A DNA stretch of 64,000 nt. Origin: Cristatella mucedo (taxonomy: Eukaryota; Bryozoa; Phylactolaemata; Cristatellidae). This document shows, piece after piece, positions 56,478 to 64,000 of this stretch (positions within the stretch are counted from its first letter, which is position 1; every line of letters begins with the position of its first letter). The notes under the pieces are model-generated. The model searched no databases and was not told the DNA's origin. It saw only the letters and a program-made list of their open reading frames with translations. The translations under genes were made by a program, and so were the position numbers. The stretch lies in NCBI GenBank assembly GCA_009760855.2, contig WPIO01000055.1, forward strand, positions 2,023,501 through 2,087,500, read 5' to 3'.

Positions 56478-56628
56478 AAATATAATTTATATATAATTCA
56501 TTTATATAGCGCCCTAAGAGAACTTAATCTCTATTCACGCGCTTCACATATGCCTCGGGGTTCGAGCCCACGACCTCGGTGAGACCTTGGTCGGGGCGAG
56601 CACCTTAACCGCTAGACCAAACCAGCTC
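56478..56628 (-). mobile_element. SINE-B inserted into LINE family 1, with target-site duplication
   Basis: Minus strand: A-box TGGTCTAGCGG, B-box-like GGGCTCGAACC, then GTGAAGCGCGTGAATAGAG, ATTAAGTTCTCTTAGGGCGC and an AT-rich end. GACTA is duplicated at 56473-56477 and 56629-56633; the LINE copy at 27.9-31.3 kb shows the uninterrupted target (GACTAGGTCTG). Confidence 0.92.
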
Positions 56629-57595
56629 GACTAGATCTGCATCAGACCCCGATTTCTTGAAACGACGTTCAAGCCTGCGCTTAACCCGGCGCATCTTTAG
56701 GAGTTTTTTTGGAAATTGAAAGGAATCTCCACGACTTTGAACACGGATCGAAAGAACGGGAGCAAGCTTGTCAAGAGCACTCCTGAGTGTCATGTTCATT
56801 GCATCAGTGACAGTATCGAGGCTGCCGGTCAAGTCTGAATGTAGGTCAAGAAGACCTGCATCGCAAACAGAGTTCAAAAACTTATCTGTCAATGCTTTGT
56901 AAATTACGTCGTTTGACAAGTTCGACATTATCCTGTACGTACAAAGGAGCAGGAACAGTAAACGAGACCGAACAATGATCTGAGAGGGTCAGTGGGCACA
57001 CCATAAGGTAAGTGGGGAGGACATCCTTAATGATCACGAGATCTAGAATATGGCCACCTACGCGCGTGGTATGATTAACGTGTTGGACCAAGCCAAAGTT
57101 CTCCAGACAGTCAAGAAATGAGCGGACCTGGCTATTGCTAGGGTTGTCAACGTGAATATTGAAGTCTCCTACAATCAGCAACGGCCGGTCACACACAAAT
57201 ATTTTAGCGAGGAACTCTGAAAACTCCTCTATAAACAAGTTTTGACAACCAGAAGGACGCCGGTATATCACAACAGTGAGAGGCATTGTCTTCGATGAAG
57301 ACCTAATTGCAACCGATTCAAACGATGGCCCATGCGAGAAACTGCAAATCTTATAGCCAAACGATTCGCGAACAACAATTGCAACCCCGCCACCAACCTT
57401 GTCAGGACGCATGGACTGATAGAATGAGAACCCGGGTGGAGTGGTCTCGGAAGTACAGCCACTGGAACAAGGCGTCATCCAAGTTTCGGTAAACAGAAAT
57501 GCATCTAGCTTCTCCTGAACCGCCTGATCGCGGATAAGTAACCCCTTGGTTTTTAGCGAGCGGTCCTCTCATTAAGTTCGCAATGCCGAAAGACC

Positions 57596-57843
57596 TGTGA
57601 GTAGTGAGTAGTAGAGTAGTGAGTAGTAGAGTAGTGAGTAGTAGAGTAGTGAGTAGTAGAGTAGTGAGTAGTAGAGTAGTGAGTAGTAGAGTAGTGAGTA
57701 GTAGAGTAGTGAGTAGTAGAGTAGTGAGTTGTAGAGTAGTAGAGTAGTGAGTAGTAGAGTAGTGAGTTGTAGAGTAGTGAGTAGTAGAGTAGTGAGTAGT
57801 AGAGTAGTGAGTTGTAGAGTAGTGAGTTGTAGAGTAGTGAGTT
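57596..57843 (+). repeat. 15-bp minisatellite (GTAGTAGAGTAGTGA)n
   Basis: About sixteen units with A/T variants (GTTGTAGAGTAGTGA). On the minus strand one frame reads repeated NSLLY/YSLLY, continuing the LINE motif FFNSLLY on one side and LLTGL on the other. Confidence 0.95.
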
Positions 57844-58184
57844 GAAAAAATCGAGAAGGAAAGTCACACACGCATGGTGGACCAACTTGGTGGCGGTGTC
57901 CCTGACTAGGAAGGCCGGAATTTGTCTGACGTTACGCACCTGCAAGTGGATAGAATTTACTTTAGGAGTCGATGTGCTCCTCTAGCGATAACTCTCTATA
58001 GGTCAAGAAACCTAGATTTCGCGAAGATGCTACACAGGATGCTTTGTCTGAGCCAAATTATATTTAGGAATTGGTTTTTCAATCGCTGAGTAACATTGGG
58101 TTTCCTCATAGCCAGTGAGTTGGTTTCATTTCCCTCAATTTGAGAAATGTTTTCAAAGTGAAGCTTTCTGATTTAATAGCCTCA

Positions 58185-58310
58185 TACTTATGAGGGTGAT
58201 AAAGTAGTCTTAACGGCTATCACTATCACTTGCAGTAGGATCGTTCACTGCAAGACTCAAATCCACGACGTGAAGGGCAGGCACCTTATTCCTTCAGCTG
58301 AGATCCGAGT
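58185..58310 (-). mobile_element. SINE-A, degenerate
   Basis: Antisense AGTCTTAACGGCTATCACTA, CACTTGCAGTAGGATCGTTC and AAATCCACGACGTGAAGGG resemble the body and B-box part of SINE-A. Confidence 0.55.
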
Positions 58311-58700
58311 ACGCATATCAGCATTACATTCTGCAAGGGAGTTGAGAGAGTTCGACATGCCGGAAGTCGGTGAAAGATCAAATCATAGGCTGTGTCATCT
58401 AATATAAATTAATGACAGCATAGATTGTGCTTAGCGATCGCATCGGCATCGGAGGGTGGGTGCACAGTGTGAAAAGAACGTTCCCAAAGCATTGATCCCT
58501 AGCGGTAGCACGTGGCACTTGGGAAGCTTCTTGAACGACTGTTACTCTTCTTGACGTCAATGCTCTGAGGCCTTGCAATGAGATAGGACGTAGACCATTC
58601 CTGCGCAGTGCCCAGGCCAGTTGACAGGTATTAAATAAGGACAGGCGATCACTAGTATCGAAAGCTTTTGAAAGAGCCAGCAAAAAAGTAGAGAGACTAC

Positions 58701-59749
58701 CTACTCGTACGAGGATCCGACACGGAGCTCGGTCGATTATCTAGACAGCCATTGGGAGCGAAGACCGGAAGTATAGCTTCGAAGAAACAGACGCCGGCGA
58801 ACTCGTTTCGTTGCAGAGCGATGCGGACGATTTTGAAGAGCATATATACACATCTTGGGGTCACATGTATACACATCTTGGGGTCATCTATACATATCTT
58901 GGGGTGACAGGGTCACAGAGTCGCGGAGCTAAAGGGTCACAGGGTCGCCGAGTTACAAGTCTCGGAGCTGTGCTTTCAGTTTTCGACGTTCTTGGCCGAG
59001 TTCGGAGTGAAAGCACGAGCCGAAGCTATCCGTAGCTATCGTAGCTATCGTGTCGCCCGCGGCCGATAGTCCGTGAACAGCGGCGGTCGATTTAGGCACG
59101 CCTGTCAACCCGAACCGCTCTGTCATGAGCGCTTTTTCAAATAATTCAATGCAATCAAGAAGCAGTTCCCGAAAGGTCAAGGGTGGTCAGGCGTCTAGCT
59201 TCGCTTCGCTCGCAAGCACATTTCGAATCGCTACGCCGACTAGGCGTGCAGCCGAAGAGGGGCGATCGTCGGAATGGTCAGCGAAGCGAAAAGCGAAAGG
59301 TCAAGGGCGAAGAACTGCCCTCCCCTCGGTAAAGGGTCCGCCGCGGTCCGACGCGACGGGTGGAGCTGAGCGTGCGTCGGCGGAGCAGCACGAGGGTGAG
59401 AGAGAGATAGAGAGAGAGAGAGAGATCGGCTCGGAGTTGCCGCGAAGAAGTTAGCGCGCTGCAAAAGAGCCGCGGGCGAAAGAGCCTGCCGCTCGCGAGG
59501 CCGAGACTCTCGCGGATTCACTCGCCAATGGGAGCGTTACCACGTGGCCCGGCCACGTGATGCACAGACTCCCCCGACCGCGGAGGCGAGCGCTCCGAGC
59601 GTAGCCGCATGCACCTTCTGGCATGGCGTCGTCCGCTTCGAGAGCGAAGCGGAAGCGAAGCAGCCGCTAATTTTCATCGCCTTGGCAAGAGAGGACGGCT
59701 CACTGAGGCGCGCTTGGCTTTGCCGGCTGCACGCGCGGGCGAAGGCGCC
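58701..59749. other. Interval without recognised gene
   Basis: Short direct repeats of ACACATCTTGGGGTCA (58849-58905) and GGGTCACAGAGTCGCGGAGC-like units (58910-58950). A small GAGA stretch at 59398-59425. Open frames are low-complexity. Confidence 0.45.
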
Positions 59750-59889
59750 GCCTACGCCGCCGCCTTCGCCGCCGCCTTCGCCGCCACCTTCGCCGCCACC
59801 TTCGCCGCCGCCTTCGCCGCCGCCTTCGCCGCCGCCTTCGCCGCCGCCTTCGCCGCCGCCTTCGCCGCCGCCTTCGCCGCCGCCTTCGT
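59750..59889 (+). repeat. 9-bp minisatellite (GCCGCCTTC)n
   Basis: About fifteen units with occasional GCCACCTTC. It gives long open frames in several phases on both strands (poly Pro-Ser, Ala-Phe, Gly-Glu, Arg, Lys-Ala), which are not evidence of a gene. Confidence 0.95.
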
Positions 59890-61180
59890 CTTTTCGAAGA
59901 CAACGCGTCGGTGCTTCGACGCGAGCTTCGTCTGCAGCTCGTCCTGCGCCAGATTTCGCCTCGGCCAAGCCACCTCCGCGCCTCTGCCAATAAGCTCGTC
60001 GCGCCCCGACGGCCGGCTTCTGGCAGCTTCCCTCACTCGTTGGCCGCGCCTTCCGACGGCGACGCTGCTGCCGTACCCTATTACTGGTCCCCGGGAGCCG
60101 GGCCCCAACTTTGCTAGCATCCTTTATGGTAACTTCCTGACTCTGCGCCACTCAAATCTGGGCTGCTCTGCGTAATTGCTATTCTTGCCAACGCCAGACC
60201 GCGAATTCCGGAAGCGAGCTCGATTGGAAGCGGGGCGCCGATCTACCTTGTCGCGAGACCTGGCGTTTGCTTGTCGAACTGTAAGCGCAGCGCCGTGCCA
60301 GGACGTGGCTAAGCGCCGTTGCCTCGCGGCTAGCACTGCTCGCTACGAGAAACTGTCGCTCGTTTTTCAAAACGCCAGGATAGTGGGCGCTACGAAATTC
60401 GCTCAGTAGTGAATGCAGGCAGCGCCGCCAGCAAGAAGTCATGCGGCCTTTTCCAGATGTCGCCGACGTCGTGCATAAAATGCAGACAAGTTGAGCTGCT
60501 CACCTTGCGACTTACTGTATGCACACGTTCGTGTCGAACGCATTGCGACTTCGATTGGTTGGCTCCGAGGACGTGACTTCATACTGGACTCAAAGATTGA
60601 GACCGGCAGCCGCCGCATACAAAAAGGTCAAGGCTGATTTAGCAGCCTCATTTAGAAAGCGGCAGAAGAGCCTTCGCGGTTATGGCGACCGCGCGACCGG
60701 CGACCAGCGGTGAAGAGAGAGCATTTTACCCCTGTAAGGGGGGCTAAGACTTAGGGGCAAATAAGCCTAGGTAGCTTAGGTCAGCTTGATGCGTAACTTC
60801 GAGACAACTTTTACCCGAGTTTCGCCCGAGCAACCCGCTCAGATTTTCAGTCAGAAATTCGCGATGCCGTTTCAATTGCGTTACCTTCGTGACCTTCACA
60901 TTTATCGTTGCTACCTCACAAACTCATTTCGCGGTGCAGCTCACAGCGAGCGATCTCTTGGGAGCTAATCGCTGCGGAGCGTTTACTTACGCTAATGAAT
61001 GGGGGGGGGTATGCAGCTCACAGATGTTGTCGGATGAAAAGGCCGCGAATTAGGTCGCGTGCTAGAATTCGATCGCCCGTCGGCTTCTCTATTTCGCGGG
61101 GCGCTTAGCACGCCGTTAAACGAAATTAAGAGTTCACGCATAATGGCGCTCGAGACTGCCGTCAGCTTGAGCTCAGCGAG
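59890..61180. other. GC-rich interval without recognised gene
   Basis: CpG-containing, with short open frames on both strands but no motif. It could include a promoter or first exon of a gene beyond the window; the sequence does not show which. Confidence 0.35.
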
Positions 61181-61183
61181 GGA

Positions 61184-61304
<121 letters not shown>

Positions 61305-61599
61305 GGAGCACTTCGGTGTGGGCTCTCCTGCTCTCGCAGAGCTGCTGCGGAGCGCAGCGGTCGACTTGGCTCAATCTCGGGCGACTTTTCCAGTCTAACG
61401 TCAAGCACCTTGCGATAGTCAAGAGTCATTCCGTGGTTATTGCTGACCTCGAGTGCTGCACCGAAATCTACCGAAATAGCGAGCATCGGTAGTCTCAGAT
61501 GAATATGAAATCTAGCCGCGGCGCGAGTCCGAGCATCCAAGGACGCAGACGCCTGGGAAACTCCCTCGAGATGTTGGTCTCGCTGCAGAGGAGGAGATT

Positions 61600-62156
61600 T
61601 CAACAATCATGAAGGAAAGCACAGACTATCACCGACGAGAAAATACATCAAGGTTTCCCCGGCTCACAGATGTTGATGCCAACTTTGGTTTCTTATTGGA
61701 AGTTGAGCAGCTTTTGTAGACACTTGACCGCAGAGCAAACGCAGCCGGCAGTGTTTAGATCTTGAAGGCATCTATTGTTCAGACGTAGATGAAACAGAGC
61801 TGTAAAACCAAACATGTAACTGCAAAATGCATCTTGCCACACGTCACGACTCTGCACTAAAGACACCACCGGAACTCATGTTTTTCATTGTCATTTATGG
61901 AGGAGACATGTTTCCTAATTTGAGAGCTGCCTTGCAAGTTCTCACTATAGCTGTATCAGTTGCCGGTCATGAACGTTCCTTTTGCAAGGTGAAGATAATT
62001 CTGTCTTATCTGAGAGTATCGTCGGGGAGAGATCGACTCGCTGATTTGGCCTCGTTAAGCACAGAGAAAGAAACACTGGAAAATATTGACTTTCAAACTG
62101 TAATAGAGCAGCTGACCACGTTCAAGGCCAGAAAATATTCCCTAAGCTAAAACTAT
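61600..62156 (+). pseudogene. hAT transposase remnant (C-terminal dimerisation domain)
   Basis: ATG-started frame 61827-62150 reads FPNLRAALQVLTIAVSVAGH, then ERSFCKVKIILSYLR, RDRLADLASLS and IDFQTVIEQLTTFKARK. This is the hAT-family dimerisation region (usual form: LYPNLxxALRILLTIPVTVASAERSFSKLK..YLRS). The upstream catalytic part is reduced to short pieces (DVDANFGFLLEVEQLL, then a stop at 61718-61720). It encodes only about the last 110 residues. Known of the family: hAT elements are cut-and-paste DNA transposons and have been domesticated often; nothing here shows domestication. Confidence 0.75.
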
Positions 62157-63460
62157 GATAGCTATCTTGTACCTCTACTACAGTTAATACTCGACTCGAT
62201 ATGCCTGCAAGCGTGTTTTTTGCATCTCTTTTGCGGCGGAGCTATTTTGCAGCAATTTTTGACACGGGGAGGTGGCGCCATTTGTTGCTTTGTTCCCGGG
62301 CGCTGAAAGGTCTCATTACGCCTCTGCGGAGGGTCAAGCCTGCCCTGGGACGTCCTAAGCGCTACGTCGTTCGAGCAAACGAGCAGCCGCTCAAGCGAAT
62401 TTCCGATGCCGTCCGCAGAGCATTCTCGCGAGGCGCGAAGATCCAGGCGGCCGCTCCGACCAGCACAGCCCGCTGCCGATAGCCGCCAGCCTCGAGCTCG
62501 TGGCGGACGGAGATTTCCGCTCTCGGAGCTCCGGATGCTCCGAGGCGCCTCCGCCTCCTGCTCGCGGCTCGCCATTTTTATCGCTGCGAGCTGAGCGGCG
62601 GCCTGCGCCCGAGCGGCGGCCGAATGAGTGGCGGCGGCGCCGGCGGCGGCGGCCGGCGCCGTCTCTTGCGAGCGATGCGTTAGTTAGATAGCTGGCTGCT
62701 CTGCCTTCCCGTCGACCCAGTAGTCGCCGAAATGCCAGTCGCCGAAAGTATAGGCCGACTGGTTCCGACGCCGACTAATCGGCTTTTACAGCAGGCTGGA
62801 GCCTCAGGTGTGCCGGCCAATCTGGACCGCCTCAGCGGCGGCGGCGGCAGAGGGCATCGATAAGCACTAATGCGACTGCACTGGTCCGAGACGGCGGAGC
62901 CGACCGGGGTGTGATCAGTGCCGGCGAGCGAAACGATAAAGCAGCCGGCACCGAGCACCGGCGGCGCTGCCCGAGGCCGTCGTAGCGTGCGTTACTGATT
63001 AAGTAACACTTGGTTTTCTTTATTAATCGAGGAGACGTCATTTTAATGTTTATATTGGAGCAATTCGTTTTATGCACTCTTTTATGACAGGGCAATTACT
63101 TTTATGCTTCCACCTCACTCCTAGTCGCCGGGCAGTGCACGCGGCTAACCGATGGGCATACGACCTGCTGCATTCTTACCAGTGGCGTCGAAGGCGTGGC
63201 CGACGCGGCGCAGCGGCGGCGGCAGCTGCCTCGGGCCACAAACTAGGCCTCACCCGGCGTTATGGCTCGCTGGCGGCGGCGGCGGCGGTGGCGGCGAAGC
63301 TTCGCGGATCCGGCGCTCTGACGCGGCTCTGCCAGCGGCGAGAGAGCCGCTTAATGCTCTGCAACGATTTGCAACGATGCGCCGACGCTTTGCAGCGAAC
63401 GCTTTGATATCGATTTGATCTTCCCAGGGCTCGCGGGCGTTGGGTCACGGGTGATTTTTG

Positions 63461-63462
<2 letters not shown>
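62157..63462. other. GC-rich interval without recognised gene
   Basis: Several short GGC/CGG runs (62630-62660, 62830-62850, 63270-63295). No exon with recognised homology. Confidence 0.4.
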
Positions 63463-63540
<78 letters not shown>

Positions 63541-63547
63541 CCCCTTC

Positions 63548-63642
<95 letters not shown>

Positions 63643-63748
63643 CCCCTTCTACCTCTCTCTCTCTCTCTCTCTACCCCCTTCTACCCTTCTCTCTCTCTCT
63701 CTCTACCCTCTTCTACCCCTCTCTATCTCTCTCTCTACCCCTCTCTCT

Positions 63749-63797
<49 letters not shown>

Positions 63798-63830
63798 TCT
63801 CTCTCTCCCCTCTATGTACCTCTATCTCTT
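63463..63830 (+). repeat. (CT)n compound microsatellite with ACCCCCTTCTAC interruptions
   Basis: About 370 bp of CT dinucleotides, split by regularly recurring TACCCCCTTCTAC blocks (63539, 63640, 63672, 63704). Ser-Leu open frames are artefacts. Confidence 0.95.
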
Positions 63831-64000
63831 CTCGTTCTCTCTCTTAGTCTGCATTCCTCTCACACGTCTGCCGGCACCGGACGGACGGAAAAGAGTCAGC
63901 AGTTGACATTGACTTCGACGTCAATTGCAACCTCTTATCCAAGCGGATAATAAGACGCTTTCCGAAGACCACTCCGGCAGTCTGAACACTCTGGCTGCGG
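63831..64000. other. Window end, nothing recognised
   Basis: No feature could be supported in the last 170 bases. Confidence 0.5.

Larger units (their letters stand above)
53640..57560 (-). mobile_element. LINE family 1, long antisense copy with repeated 3' ends
   Basis: From 57560 down: endonuclease ([36 protein letters not shown]), a SINE-B insertion (56478-56628), RT (55404-56266; [52 protein letters not shown]) and a C-terminal domain (to about 54590). A second C-terminal domain plus 3' end is then joined on (54583-53820), and a third short 3' end follows (53770-53640). Several frameshifts. 5'-truncated within the endonuclease. Confidence 0.9.
57561..58700 (-). mobile_element. Diverged L2-type LINE remnant containing a minisatellite
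   Basis: From 58700 down: RT remnants (LSKAFDTSDRLSLFN, FGNVLFTLCTHPP) and a SINE-A-like piece (58185-58310). Then come C-terminal codons IPAFLVRDTATKLVHHACVT and LLDFFNSLL at 57945-57845, the 15-bp repeat array, and LLTGLSAL at 57600-57562. Very degenerate; neither family 1 nor 2 exactly. Confidence 0.7.

Noticed and set aside
57553-57945. A 130-codon protein with YSTTHYS-type repeats
   Set aside because: The repeat is a minisatellite inside a broken LINE; the frame changes part-way through the array and gives no functional protein.
59537-60175. Overlapping Gly-, Arg-, Ala- and Pro-rich open frames
   Set aside because: They all come from the 9-bp GC-rich minisatellite read in different phases; no domain outside the repeat.

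Overview
The window is eukaryotic and almost certainly from an invertebrate animal. Coding sequence is split into short exons with GT/AG introns, and the rest is filled with degenerate non-LTR retrotransposons (CR1/L2-type LINEs), tRNA-derived SINEs, one hAT remnant and many micro- and minisatellites. There are no bacterial operons, ribosome binding sites, rRNA genes or CRISPR arrays. The phylum cannot be settled from the sequence; a lophotrochozoan or flatworm is only a guess.

Region 1 (1-9501, + strand) holds the 3' half of a Werner-syndrome RecQ helicase (WRN) gene. Nine exons encode, in order, the RQC winged helix, the HRDC domain, the C-terminal helix-turn-helix domain and a long Ser/Thr/Gln-rich tail that ends in the basic C-terminal motif of WRN. 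The exonuclease and helicase core would lie upstream of base 1.

Region 2 (26033-50636, + strand) holds the main discovery: a second, divergent copy of the same WRN C-terminal module. It also has nine exons in the same order with the same reading-frame phases, and two exons keep exactly the same length (151 and 160 nt). No exon has an in-frame stop. Its introns are much larger and loaded with LINEs and SINEs, and it ends shortly after the HTH domain, without the long basic tail. I could not find RecQ helicase motifs between the two copies (9502-26032). Copy 2 may therefore be a helicase-less RQC-HRDC-HTH protein, a downstream alternative C-terminal module of the same gene, or a gene whose 5' exons I missed.

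The mobile elements fall into two main LINE families. Family 1 has a 3' tail of ATTAC units; its longest copies are at 27925-31290 (+) and 53640-57560 (-). Family 2 ends in (ATT)n; its longest copies are at 43900-46920 and 51295-52440 (+), with about fifteen 3' fragments elsewhere. A further, more diverged L2-type relative is at 16235-16585 and 52500-52880. All copies seen are 5'-truncated or broken by stops and frameshifts. Two tRNA-derived SINE families are present, and one of them (SINE-B) carries the 3' end of LINE family 2. The last 6.5 kb (57.5-64 kb) is rich in low-complexity DNA: a 15-bp minisatellite grown inside a LINE coding motif, a 9-bp GC-rich minisatellite, a long CCG run, a hAT transposase remnant and a long CT tract.

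How the genes work together: if both WRN modules are expressed, copy 1 would supply the DNA-unwinding wedge and scaffold of a WRN helicase. Copy 2 would be a diverged DNA- or protein-binding module, without the nuclear-localisation tail, that could compete with or assist it. This last point is inference.
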